64,000 nt of DNA from Solanum dulcamara. Lineage: Eukaryota > Streptophyta > Magnoliopsida > Solanales > Solanaceae. A program made the position numbers and the translations under genes. Shown here in pieces: positions 35,851 through 48,000 of the stretch; the first letter of the stretch is position 1, and every line of letters starts with the position of its first letter. Location: contig NC_077238.1 of the NCBI RefSeq assembly GCF_947179165.1, positions 77,467,757 to 77,531,756 on the forward strand, written 5' to 3'. The notes beneath the pieces were generated by a model that made no database searches, was not told the origin of the DNA, and was given only the letters and a program-made list of their open reading frames with translations.

Positions 35851-36963
35851 ATGGACACCGCCGGATTACACGACCCAAATCCACCACAACCCGATACCGT
35901 CACCACTTCCATTGACGATCCACTAAACAATCCATACACCTCCTTAAACGCCATCTGCCATGACCTCTCCGATCTCCAAGACCTAGCCACCCGCGGCGCG
36001 TGGAAGTCAATCCTTGACAAAGTCGGCCACGCGAGGTCGCTCAACCTCCTCGCTAAACCTCACGAACACCTCACCTACCTCACTTTCAACGTCTTAGCAC
36101 TCACCAAGCTCCGCCGCCCCGTCGATGCTAATCAAGAGCTCGAAACCCTCCTCGATGGCGAAGATTTCAACACCCCACAATTCCATTACCAAAATTACCC
36201 TAATCATTACCCCAATATGAAGGGCAATTTTGTCCCCTTTGCTCTCCGTTGGCTCCATGCTTATCTTCCCTACTCTCTCGGTCAGCGGATGAAATCACTC
36301 GACAGGTTATATACACTTTTTGATTTTATTCGATCGAAAAAACTTACAGTTTTGACTAACCCTAGTAAAGATTTGTGGAAAAGAAGGGAGATTTTGGTGT
36401 TGAATACGATAATTAGTCATCATTTGAGTCAAAAAGATTTCAAATTGTGTTTATGTTTGTTGAATGAGCTGATTGAAATATGTGGGGATGATGATCCGAA
36501 CGTGTTGTCGAAATTAGGATATGTGAAAATGCAGTATGGAGATTTGGAGGGTGCGAAAAAGGCGTTTAGCGCGGTGGAGGGAATGATAGGGAGTGAAAGT
36601 GAAGTGGGGTTGAAGAATTTGGTGAGTAGGAGTAAGGCATTGATGTATATAGTGGAGAAGGATTATGTATCTGCTGTAAGGGAGTATGAAGAGTGTATCG
36701 AGAGGGATGGAATGGATATGGTGGCTATGAATAATAAGGCTTTGTGTTTGATGTATTCGAGGGATTTATCGGATGCTATTAAGGTGTTGGAGAATGCTTT
36801 GGAGAGGGTTCCGACTGTTGCATTGAATGAGACTCTTGTGGTGAATTTGTGTAGTATGTATGAATTGGCTTACGTTAATCATGCTGATATTAAGAAGACA
36901 CTTAACAATTGGATTGCTAGAGTTGCTCCAGATGATTTTGACTCGTCTTGTACTCGGACATGA
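35851..36963 (+). CDS. TRAPPC12-like tetratricopeptide-repeat protein, copy 1 (intact)
   Basis: A single exon of 370 residues. After a short variable N terminus it reads 'LATRGAWKSILDKVGHARSL', 'HLTYLTFNVLALTKLRR' and 'MKGNFVPFALRWLHAYLPYS', the landmarks of the plant TPR protein group related to TRAPP complex subunit 12 (Arabidopsis At4g39820 type). The second half has TPR-like helix pairs: 'VLSKLGYVKMQYGDLEGAKKAF', 'DYVSAVREYEECIERDGMDMVAMNNKALCL' and 'DLSDAIKVLENALERVP'. TRAPP complexes tether vesicles and activate Rab GTPases in ER-Golgi and endosomal transport; the role here is inferred from the family. Codon use changes sharply: the first ~125 codons are C-ending and CT-rich, the rest A/T/G-rich. 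A poly-A signal aataaa lies at 37004-37009. Length and ends look complete. Confidence 0.88.
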   Translation: MDTAGLHDPNPPQPDTVTTSIDDPLNNPYTSLNAICHDLSDLQDLATRGAWKSILDKVGHARSLNLLAKPHEHLTYLTFNVLALTKLRRPVDANQELETLLDGEDFNTPQFHYQNYPNHYPNMKGNFVPFALRWLHAYLPYSLGQRMKSLDRLYTLFDFIRSKKLTVLTNPSKDLWKRREILVLNTIISHHLSQKDFKLCLCLLNELIEICGDDDPNVLSKLGYVKMQYGDLEGAKKAFSAVEGMIGSESEVGLKNLVSRSKALMYIVEKDYVSAVREYEECIERDGMDMVAMNNKALCLMYSRDLSDAIKVLENALERVPTVALNETLVVNLCSMYELAYVNHADIKKTLNNWIARVAPDDFDSSCTRT

Positions 36964-38625
36964 GGTATTGTTCTTTGTAGATGTAATTGAGAATGAGAAT
37001 TCAAATAAACATTTTCGTAATCTCATTTCCTCTTTCTAATTGTGTGACTGTTTGTATCTTGGGATGCATTTTTGTTTTTTTGATAATATAGAAAAAACGA
37101 CCTATTATATCTCGTTATTGACATGATTTGTAATTTATTCCTACTGTTAGTTAAGTAAGAATTAACTGGTTGTATTCCGTCCAAAAATAATGAAATAATG
37201 AAGTTATTCTCAAGAATTTCCTCTCTTCCTTTTTGTTGTGTATACATCAAGGCATATTCAGTCACATTTTGTGAGTATGGTATCAGATTTTTATGTCTAG
37301 AAAGCTGGTTTCTGCTCATGATGTTCTAGTATTAGCCCGACCATCCCAATTTATCAAGAAGTTGTTAAGATCCATCTCTGAAACTTATAATGCTTCGAAG
37401 CAGTATAAATGAGACATCAAACTCTTAATAGTCCTTTGAACCCAAGTGTTATGCTTCTGTAGTTGCTCAATTCGAATATCAGGTTGCTCTGCATAGTTGA
37501 TCTGTTGGCTTCTGATCATATTCAATATCCCAGAGTTCTAATGAAAAATTTCTGGCTTTAGAAAGAGTCTAAAGTGCTAGTATGCTGTTGCTCTTATTTG
37601 GCATTCTCAGTAGGTGAGCCAAAAGTTCGACCTCTGGAGTTGAGATTTTTTTGTTATTGCTTGTTCAGAGTGGAGCAACATTCTAGTACTAATATTTGTT
37701 TTACTATTTAAGGTCATGAATGTCAGTTGGAACTGTCAACTAATCTTAGTCTTGTTAAGTGATAAAAGATGGAAACTTGAAGAAGCAAGAGGTTGTACTG
37801 ATTTGAAGTGGTTTATGACTAACTAATGCCAAGATGCTCTACGAGATTGAGTTAATTAATCGTCTCAGACGAGCTATGACTATCTAAACATGCTTGGCTT
37901 GTAGAAGTTCAAGATGGTTCTGCTGAACTTGACTCTAGTTTTCCCTACTTTGTAACACATTGTTTTCTTCATTCCTCTGTTGGTTTCAAAGAAAATTGTG
38001 CTGCAACTCGTTTCACTGTCAGAGCAAAACCGAACCTCCTTTATGAGTTATGAACTCTTATTACTCTGTCCTTCTATGACAAGATCTCAATTCGCACAAA
38101 GCCTTGTGTGTGCTGGCATGTGACGCCATTCAGTAGGCTTTAACTATATAGACCTGTTGACACACTTGAGACGTGCATATCCTATTCCCTGATTGAACGA
38201 AGTGAGCATGTATTGCTACGATTTGGCGATTTTGATTGTGGATGGAGGTTGTGATTCGCTGAGTAGCGTTGAAGCAAAGATTTTGTACATGTTATGTAGA
38301 GTATATAGTCTTCTAGGATCATCTGGAAAAGACTTCTTGCAGTTTGGCGATGGGGACAAAATTATGAAATTGCATTTTCTGTAGCTCGTGAGCTTGCTGT
38401 TACTGTTCTATTAGTATCATTTAGTAATTACTGATTATTATTTTCCTTTGCTAAAACGAGTATTATATAGTATATGCTAAAATTAACATTTTAGTCTATT
38501 TGTTAATTTTGAAAAACTTGTGCTTGATCTGAGCCTATTGTATGGTGCCAATTGTCATTTAGCTAATAAGTCTGTGAAGATTTTTTTTTAGTATGGTACA
38601 GAATGTATCATCAAATAGTCATTTT
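36964..38625. other. Region downstream of the TRAPPC12-like gene, possibly transcribed
   Basis: No supported coding frame; the longest, 63 codons at 38193-38384, has no recognised similarity. The base composition is less AT-rich than other spacers here and resembles plant UTR or non-coding RNA sequence. Up to 37323 it is repeated in copy 2, where the window ends. Confidence 0.4.
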
Positions 38626-38629
38626 CAGA

Positions 38630-39010
38630 AGATGATGCATGTAAAATGGGGGGGGCGGGGGTTGACGATGATATTACATATCGTATTGGAACGGGGCGGA
38701 TGAATTGGACATATTAGGAGAGATATAATTCGAAACAAAGATATTTGGGACATGGTGGGAGTATCCTTCATGGTGGATAAGACGAGGGAGTCAAGGTTGA
38801 GATAGTTTGGACATGTGAAGAGGAGATGCACAAATGCCTAATGAGGAGGTATGAGAGGTTGGTTAGAAGAGGGGGTATGAGAAGAAGTAGAGGTAGATTG
38901 AAAAAAATATTGAGGAGAGGTGATTAGACAGGATATGACACATATGCAGCTTACTGAGGACATGACCCTATATACGAAGGTATAGAGAGTGATAATAAGA
39001 ATATATGGTT
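38630..39010 (+). mobile_element. LINE (non-LTR retrotransposon) 3' end, decayed
   Basis: Plus-strand conceptual reading gives, with stops and shifts, 'RRDIIRNKDIWDMVGVS', 'FGHVKRRC' and 'RQDMTHMQLTEDMTLY', the well-known C-terminal phrases of plant LINE reverse-transcriptase proteins (probably RTE-like). Several stops are present and the 5' part is missing, so it is a dead 5'-truncated copy. Confidence 0.75.
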
Positions 39011-42000
39011 AGTATGTATTTGAATGTTGTCTAGTTTTCTCTACTACTAGTATCTTATTCTTCGATTTATTACATGTTTTCTTTTCTTCATTTACATCTT
39101 GTTTGTTTCTTCTTCTCCTTTTATCTTTAAGTATGATTTCTTCACTATTGTATTTTCTTTTCATACTTGAGTTATATATGTTTCATTTGAGTTTAGGACC
39201 TATTGAAAATAATTTATTTACCTTCAGAAGATAGAATATGATTGCGTACACATCAATCTCTCCAAATCCCATACTTGAAATTACTAATTATATGTATGCA
39301 AATTTTGCTCAAATGTGCAAACTTCATTTTAAGTCATAAGAGAAGTATACAATGTAAATTCTCTTCAAAATAATTAATTTAAAATGCGGTATTCAACTAT
39401 TTTTTACCTTTTCTGATAAAATTATTGCTGACTAATTCTTTCTTAAATATACTCACTAATATATTACATTATATACAAAATGAAGAATATTACAACTTGA
39501 AGTAATCTAAACTATGATGAGCTTCACCAATTCGTATTTTTTTTATTATTTATTTTTATAGTAAATTTTTAGAAAGTGTCTTATAAATGTATTGTATTTC
39601 TTGAAAAACACTGTCATTAAGGAGCTTTCAATGTTTAAATTATTCTTTTGTCTTCTCCATCAGTATACCTACAAATTCTAATTTTATCCAATTAAGTAGC
39701 AGTAATAATAAAGTAATCATTTTATTTCAAGTATAAATTTTAAAAATTAGATGAACTCTTTTTATCTTCTCGTTTAACTGGTTGAGTATTAAGCTCAAAG
39801 TCTCAATATACTAGGCTCATATCGAAATCGAATCGAACCGAAGTGACATTGCCTTGCAGTGTCATGGACTGGGCTAAAAGAGAATTTGAATGAATATAAA
39901 GGAGTCGAAGAGATGCATATTTTATTCGGATATTCTTCTATAATAGTATGGAACTATGGTATCATTGAAGTAGATACATGAATCATCTTTAATCTAAGAA
40001 GTCGAGTCGGAGGAAGCGATTCCCTCAATACAGCTTAACTCCGTCAAGCCTGTACGAGTAAGAAGTGTAGAGATTTTAGTTGGTTGTTGACCAACGGAAA
40101 GCATGGGATCAAAAAAGGTCTGGATGAAGAGAAAAAACACGAATTGAACTTAAAATATTTTTTTGAGATATCCATTTTTTTTAAAAGATGGATAAAATAT
40201 CCAGACATACCAACATTTTAATACCACCAATAATAGAAAAAAGAAATTTCAAGAAATTCAAAAAAGTGAAAAATTGGATAGATGTCCAACGGATTAGACC
40301 TAATAAGACAAAATAAATTATTTTAGTTTGACCTATCATAACATATTAAATAACGAATGATATAAATTTAGCAATAAAGTATGCGTTGTGAAATCAATGT
40401 AACAGTATGATTCTATCATGGGTAGCTCATTTGGTGGAACCTGATCTTAGCTAAAGAAGTCATACATACCAAGTATGACAAAATCTTAAAAATCAATCTT
40501 CACAAAAAATGTACTAGCAATACATCAGATTCAAAAATCATTACCTTCACTCTCACAATGTAGCTTGAATGTTTTTTCCTATTTTACAAAACTCAAAAGT
40601 CTTTGGAATGAGTTGAATACATTTCTAACACTGATGTGATTTTACCTCTAAAAATAAAAGGAATATTGAAATTCTCTTCCTCCCACAAATCCAAGATGAT
40701 ATTCTTGGTGTTTCTTAAAACTATCTAAAATGTTTTTTTACACTATTTTGTATCTATTAGTTCCTCTCATATTTGCTCTATTGAAGCATATTATTAAAAA
40801 ATATTATTGGTTCGGATCTATTTATAAAAGTAATGTTAATTATCCCATAAATTGATTAGTTAGCTACTCCTTCTAAAACCCTAGTCCATGGACCTAAAAA
40901 TACATAATTATGGTGTAGGAAAAAAGATGAAACCATTGGTCATTGATGAGCACATGGCCACATATATTAGTGGTTATGAATTGTTGAGGAAATTGATGGT
41001 TGTCTCTTTGGATTTTAGCGATGTTGACCCAATTAAGTCATGGTGAATGTAACTTCCAATATTATTTTTATGACTATATGAATATGCTTGTCAATTTACT
41101 ATGAATAACACCAAATTTTGGGACATATGCCAATTTTCTTAAATGCTTTGTTCTAAGATTCATATTCATAGTTTGGTATAATGCATTTGTGATGTGTATT
41201 GTTTTTTTAAAACGATACATATGATAGGTCAAGTGAATTTCACATCGGAATGAAAAAGAAAAGTTAAGGATTTTATAAGATAAACACAAGTTCACATGAT
41301 ACGCACATTTTTGAGTTAAATCATTATGTAGCCTAAGAAATAAATTTGTGAGGTCTATTGGATTAAAACAGATAATATGTGTCATGATTTTGGATTGTAA
41401 AATATATGTTATATCAAAAGTCGAACTCTCCTCAATTAGTTGGTTGAACAAAACTTAGCAAGGACGTTGAGTCCCTAAATGTTGAACTTCATCATTTTTA
41501 TCTGAAATTCATGCACATGTTGTTGAAATTCAGTTATTTTTATATGAATTTCAATAGAAATGTTTGATCTTTATATATGTGAAACTTCATACATTACATA
41601 TTTGAAGTTATTGCGAATTAAATAGATTTGTAAAAAAATATGAAAAAATAAATACATATTAAATAGTGATGTCTGATGAAGTAACAATAAAGTTTATACT
41701 CAAGAGACGTTTCTTTTTTTAAAAAAATAACACTTTTTTATTGGACCTTAAAATGATTTGAAAATGTAAATACTCGATTTGAGGATTTTTTCAAATTAGA
41801 ATCTTTTGATGACTCTGTTTTCTAATGAAAAAATATGTAGATAAATAAAGAGAACAGCTATGCAAGATCTTTTTTATTGATATAAAAAAAACATGTGTGG
41901 ATCAAGGGTACACTAATACTATGCATTTCTGGATTTTAATTAATAGGCATTTGGATATACACTTAAAATTATTTATTTGACTAGAAGCTGATTTAACTTT

Positions 42001-42545
42001 TGAATATATAATTTGGATTTAAAAAGTGGTAAGGAAAATTTGAAAAATATAAAATTTCATAATTTTTTAAAGCAATATTATTACTCTTTTACTATATTTT
42101 TTTATTATTATTACATATTATTTATTTTGCTTCGGTGCAATGGTTTTATGAAAGAATTACATTTTAAATAAATATAGGTTGGTAAAGCATGTAGGAAAGT
42201 AGGTTTGGACAATAAAACATTGCAATAGATATGAGTTAGTTTTTTTTTTTTGGCAAAATTTAAAACGGAAGCATATACAATAAAAAGGCCACACACTTAC
42301 TGATTAAAAATACTAAATTTGATATTGCTCTTCAAATAATGAAACCAAAATCACCTGTTGTGCACATGGGTAACTATAATTAAAGTCATATTAAAGTATA
42401 AAATTATGTTTAATCATATTATTATTAACAAAAACACCAATAAAACAGCCTAATTAGAAATCTTCAAAATCAGCTTTACAACACTAAGCCACGCAAGAAG
42501 CCTAACCCACATGTCTCTCACTCCAATAAAATAAAAAAGGAAAAA
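39011..42545. other. AT-rich intergenic stretch, no gene supported
   Basis: The longest frame (125 codons, minus strand, 41074-41451) has no recognised domain and a composition typical of random AT-rich DNA. A short TS SINE-like phrase occurs near 39243. About 39830-40110 is somewhat GC-richer, but I cannot identify it. Confidence 0.4.
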
Positions 42546-43386
42546 ATGCTTAAATATGCCATCAAACTTTGAAAAAAGACTCATTTATATCATCCTTAAA
42601 AGTTTGGCTCATTTATGTCATTGTCATTTGAGAAAAGGCTCATCTATGCCATTATTTTTTAACTCCTATTTTACAAAACCACTCAATCAACTTTAACACT
42701 TTTCAATTAGAGTTTGGATCAAATGTACTCCTTTTACTCCTTCTTTAAGAACATCAAGAACACATGAAAACACCAAGAACTCTAAATTTCCAACTTCTTC
42801 AATTTTCACAAAATCACCTCAAATTTTAATAGTAACATTCCTCCGAGCTAGATATCAAAATTCAATATTTTTTGAGCTCGAATTCAACCTAACTTAACAA
42901 GACACACTTAAAATTTCTTCAAAGTTTCAAAACTTCAACATCCTTCAATGATAAAATTTTCTCCACAACTCCACAACACTTGAAAAAGGGGAAATTAGTC
43001 TCAAATTTTCAAATTTTTGTTTTGATTCGTGTTTTTGATACTAGACCCTTGCTCCTTAGTATTTTTTGAATCTATCTTCAAAATTTCAAGTGATTTAGAA
43101 TTGTGAAGAAAATTCTACCATTAAAAGTGGTTAAAGTTTTGAAACGAAGAAATTTTTTAAGTGTGTCTTGTTGAATTAGGTTGAATTCGAGCTTAAAAGT
43201 TATTGGATTTTACTATCTAGCTCAGAGGGACACTGCTCTTTAAATTTGAGGTGATTACGTGAAGAATTGAAGAAGTTGAAAATTTGGAGTTCTTGGTGTT
43301 CTTCATGTGTTCTTGATAATCTTAAAGAAGAAGGAGCAAAATAATATAATGGATCCAAAACTCCAATTAAAAAGTGTTAAAAGTTG
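42546..43386. mobile_element. Long inverted-repeat (foldback) element, right end cut
   Basis: Begins 'atgcttaaatatgccatcaa'. A left arm (about 42685-42960) is repeated inverted at about 43105-43386: 'caactttaacacttttcaat' on the left answers 'attaaaaagtgttaaaagtt' on the right. Arms of nearly 300 bp and no coding sequence fit a MULE-like foldback element. The right arm stops exactly where an LTR begins (43387), so the matching outer 140 bp are missing on that side. Confidence 0.7.
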
Positions 43387-43916
43387 TGTAACGACTCATT
43401 AGGTCATTTTGAGTATTAGAGATTTTTAGTTCATAAAAGACTCATCCCGTAAATTTTTAATTGGGTATTTTGGACTTTTCGATAATTACAGTTATTTAGT
43501 TAAGGGAAAAACTTAGGTAACTTATTTAATTAGTGGGTTAAAGTGTTAATTTAATTAATACTCTACACCAATTATTAAGGAAAAATGATAGGGTTTATAA
43601 ATTTTTATACATAATTCGTTTGAGAAAAAAAAAAGAACAACGACGACGAACAGAACGCAGAAGCTGGGAAAAAAATTACGGAGGAAGAAAGAAAAGAAAG
43701 GGGAAAAGAAAAATAAAGGAGAAGGAAAAAATAGGAATTTTCATTCCAAAGCGTCAAGGTAATTATTCTCATCCTTTCCATTAAATTTTTATGTGATTAT
43801 GAACATATTTTTTTAGGGTATATTGGTGGAGAAATAACGCTGAAATAAGAAAATATGACCCTAGGGTTCTTCACATAAAATCTTGATTTGGGGGTCGAAT
43901 AACGATCCGTTTTAGC
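43387..43916 (+). mobile_element. 5' part of an LTR, truncated at the duplication joint
   Basis: Starts tgtaacgactcattagg and follows the LTR at 48001 with moderate divergence ('ttcataaaagactcatcccg' against 'ttcataaaagactcaccccg'; 'aattagtgggttaaagtgtt' is identical in both). It inserted into the foldback element to its left and is cut off at 43916, where copy 2 of the tandem duplication starts. It is therefore an older family member than the intact element. Confidence 0.75.
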
Positions 43917-44006
43917 TGAATTACCATTGTTTGTCCCAATAATTTTCCTTGTTGAATGTTGTGATTGCTTGTCCCAATAATGAATTACCATTGTTTGTCC
44001 CAATAA
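43917..44006 (+). repeat. Scrambled junction of the tandem duplication
   Basis: Ninety bases made of pieces of the duplicated unit. 43917-43949 copies the unit's left edge (26647-26679). 43945-43970 is an exact 26-bp reverse complement of MADS exon 10 (32461-32486). Then the left edge is partly copied twice more before the continuous copy begins at 44007. Neighbouring pieces overlap by 2-5 bp (ttcct at 43945-43949, tt at 43969-43970, aat later). Confidence 0.9.
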
Positions 44007-46966
44007 TGAATTACCATTGTTTGTCCCAATAATTTTCCTAGTGCATTTACTCATGAAATGACATTTGATAGATGATGTATAAAGGACCAATAATTTTACC
44101 CTATGGTCTATGGATTCTCTCAATTAATGGAGAATTTTTTTTTTCCTCTCAATTAATAACCATAATTGATTGTAACATATCAATTATATGCCAATCTCTC
44201 TATGATTGAACTCTTTTCTTCCTGTTGACAATCAAGCTATAATTTTTTACTGTCCCTACCTAGCTGAAAAGAAACAAATGGTACCACAACGGTTCATCCT
44301 TGTACATTATTTGGGTTGGAATTATTTATCTCTTTATAGTGTCTTGGTCAATTATATTCTATACTTCTTGAGCAAACTTTTGAAATTGATCTGTAATTAG
44401 GCTCAAAGTTTATTGCTTATCATGATATCAGGGTTGGTCAATTCATGGTTTATTCGATGTTTGGATACAACGGTAGAGCTAGTATATGGGTTTTAGACTA
44501 TAATTATTTTTTCATGTAGGATATTGAATATATTATTTGTACATACTAAATAAATTTTTTATCGAGTTTGAGCAAAATCTATTGTTGGGCTCAATCTTAT
44601 ATTGTTCACACTTCAGATGTCTAGCCCTTAACGTGCACCAACATATCTCCGGAGGAGGGGGGGAGGGAGGGTAATGGAATCCCACATTTGTTGGGGCTTG
44701 AATCATTTGTTTTTTATGTGATTCTAGAAAATCATGATCACTTTTTGAACTAATTAACTTTTGAAATTGAGTTAAATCCGTCCATTTGTTGTTATGATTT
44801 TAGAGTCAACTCATTCAATGGTTTATCTGATATTGAGATTCCATCTTTTATTGTCTATGCTCTAAATGTTCAGTTCTAAGCTCGAGGGAGAAGGTGATGA
44901 GTCCCAAAAATGTTGAATCATTTATCTCTTTACATGGTCTTGAGAAAATTAAGCCTTTCTTATCAATCATTAGTGACACAAAGCCCATTCCCTAAGTTGC
45001 ATAAGTTGACGCCGTTGATGCATTTATTTGGATCACTAGCCCAAGTGATCACATGAAGAATATTCTAACTTGGTAAAAATGGCATCTAATTTAGTCATAA
45101 GTTAAAGTTTTAATTTATATTGATATTGTTAAAAAAAAAAAAAGGGGTAGTTTACTTAAATTTCATAGTGAAAAAATTCAATTATAATTTATTCTGATTT
45201 TTTTGGTAATTATCCAAATTCCCTCTTTTTTTCAGATTTCTGATACATACGAATGACGCTGATACATCGCGATTTGATACATAAGTCATTTTCATGATAT
45301 ATCGCTAGTTCATACAAAATAAATATTGTAATATCAATAAAACTTATGAATCAGCTTATAACACCTAATATATCATGAACACAACAAAAATAGCAGTAAA
45401 ACTTATGTTTTGCTGATACATTTTGTGTTTGGTTTGTATCAATTAGCGATGTATCATGAAAAGGACCTATGTATCAAATCGCGATGTATCAACATCATTC
45501 CTATGTATCAGAAGAAGGATTTTTGAATTTTTTACAAATGGTAGAGAATAATTGAAAATATAGAAATATGAGGTGTGTAATTTAATAATTTTTCCAAAAA
45601 AAAATAGTACACGGCTTAATGTATATAACTTAAATATGTACAGATCGACCAACATATATATATATATATTGTCCTAACCCCTACTGTGCATATGTATTAT
45701 TAATTTTGATATACATTTAATTTGTACCAAAATCTTTATTATTTATATGACACATTAAATTCAAAGTTACCCTTAAACATATTAAAGTTCAAGTAAATTT
45801 TATTGGATCATTATTCAAGTATATATTCCCTCAACCCCAACTTCCCCTTTCTTTTAGGACAAAATCAACTATCCCCACCACTAATTAACTTTCTCAAATT
45901 TCTCAATCTTTCTCCTTCTCCTCTTCCTCTTTTAAAACCATGGGAATAAATACTTTCATTACCCTAAAAAACACAAATGTAAAATCTCATCAAAATTCAT
46001 TTTCTCCATCCCTAATATCTTCCTTGAATTTTTTTTAATTATTCCATTGATCGTATACATATACGTTAAAGAGTGGATTCCCCGACGTTAAATTCTTAAT
46101 GGGATGAAATCAATCATTTCTACCAACAACATGAACGCAAAATACGTTCAAATTATGTTGCTAGATCATATCAATCCAAAAAATGAAACTTTCATTTTTT
46201 AATTGATTATATATTACATTCATATATACATATTTTTATATCTTTATAAATTACAGAAAGAAATATGGGAAGAAGTAAGTTGCCATTGTTAAAGATAGAG
46301 AGTTTGACAAATAGACAAGTCACATTTAGCAAGAGAAGAAATGGAATTCTCAAAAAAGTTTATGAATTATCTGTTTTATGTGACGTAGATGTTGCTATAA
46401 TTATGTTCTCTCCTTCTGGTCGTCTCACACATTATTCACGTAAAAGAAGGTAATAAAATTCTTTTATATAATTCCCATGCATAAATATAATTTTCAATTT
46501 TTATAATAAATGAAATACCAAAGAACATGTTGTGAATTTTTTTCCAATGCATAATAGGTCAGTTTGAATTTATAATTTTGATTAACCTTACAAAAACAAA
46601 AATTAAAGTCAAATTTGATTATAAACTTGCCTCTAGAGGGACTAATAAGATTAAATTTTATTAATGCAGAATTGAAGATATTCTTTCTGAGCTTATCAGT
46701 CTCCCAGACAGTGAAAGAGGATTGTAATTATTTTTTTCCTCTTCTTGGTTTTATTATATTTTTTCCCCCCTTTTGTTTCTTTTTCTAGTTAAGTTCTTCT
46801 TTTTTCTTTTCCATCTTTTATATATTCTTATTACTAACTAGACTATCTAACACACAACTTTTTTTTCCCTTCAAATGCAGCTACATCAATAATAAAGAGG
46901 TGAGCTTTACTTGACTCGTTATTTTTCCAAAATTATTCATAAATTCTGATTTTTAGTCGTTGTGAT

Positions 46967-47155
46967 CTGTGGCGGAGCCACCTTATGGTCAGGAGTTCAT
47001 CTGAAAGTCATTCAGTGAAAAATTATACTATTTATATATGGTTAAAATAATTTTTTATGTATATATAGTAGATGTTGAACCCCCTTCGACTAGTTTATGT
47101 GTCTACTTCTTCAAATTTTGAACCCTCTTAATCAAAATCCTGACTCTGCCACTAC
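46967..47155. mobile_element. hAT-like MITE in MADS intron 3, copy 2
   Basis: Duplicate of 29606-29794, carried along by the segmental duplication and not an independent insertion. Confidence 0.75.
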
Positions 47156-48000
47156 TTGTGATATATAATTCAACATATTTAACTTTAAGTCAATTAAAAT
47201 GTATGTTTTTGGTTTGTCTCTATGAAAAATATGTTAATTTGGACCAATTTTAGAAGTATATTGCACTCAAACACGGAGTACAACACAAACTCTGTATAAT
47301 TCAAAAGTGGGATTTGGAAAAAATAATATATACACTGATCTTATTCTTATTTTTAGAAGATAAAATATCGTTTCTTAAAAACACTCTACTCAAGCACATG
47401 AAAAATAGGCAGTAACAGCACACAATACAGAGTAATAGTACAAATTTTAACATAATAAATGAATAATTAATTAATGGAACGGTTAATAATTCTAGAAATT
47501 TGTGAATATTCAAAAATTGATTTAAAAAAATGGACATTTTAAGTAATTGAGGGATAAATATGTTTATAAATTAAATATCACAAGAACTAAAATTAAAATT
47601 TATTAATAATTGAGAGACCATGATTAGAGTAATATGAACTAATTAACATAATTCATTTTCATTAACGCACTCTCCCTGCAGTCTGTACTTTGGAACTTAA
47701 GGAAGATTGAAATTGAAGATAAATTCTGCGATATTGAAAGGTTCGTTTTCTTTAATTAATTGAATTTTATTTTTTGGATAATTTTTTTCATGTATTATTT
47801 ATCATAATTTTCTCTTTTTTTAAAAATTAATTAGGATAAATCCTGCATACATCAACGCAAATGACACGACAAAGGTGCTTAATTAATTCATTTTCTCTGT
47901 TTTGTTTTGTTTTAAATTTTCATTTCATTTTTATATTATCAACTTTAAGATTAATTGTTTCCTCTTAATTTTTGTTTTTAGAAAATTCAAGATGAAATCA

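Larger units (their letters stand above)
26647..43916 (+). repeat. Tandem segmental duplication, copy 1 (about 17.3 kb)
   Basis: From 26647 on, the sequence reappears at 44007 onward with a constant offset of 17360-17361. After the retroelement insertion in copy 2 the offset is 26677, which is exactly 17361 plus 9311 plus the 5-bp target duplication. Identity is almost complete in introns as well as exons. Differences I saw are one A in a poly-A run (12 against 13, near 27771), one A/T change near 30450, and two C-run indels in the TRAPPC12-like gene. The copy 1 portion matched inside the window ends at 37323. The rest of the unit is inferred from the joint at 43917. Confidence 0.9.

Noticed and set aside
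35727..36044. 105-codon minus-strand frame over the start of the TRAPPC12-like gene
   Set aside because: It is the shadow of the C-rich 5' part of the real plus-strand gene.
39830..40110. Possible organelle-DNA insertion
   Set aside because: Somewhat higher GC content, but no plastid or mitochondrial gene could be recognised in it.
41074..41451. 125-codon open frame on the minus strand
   Set aside because: No domain, no paralogue, no promoter or splice signals. The residue composition is what AT-rich random DNA yields, and many similar frames occur nearby.
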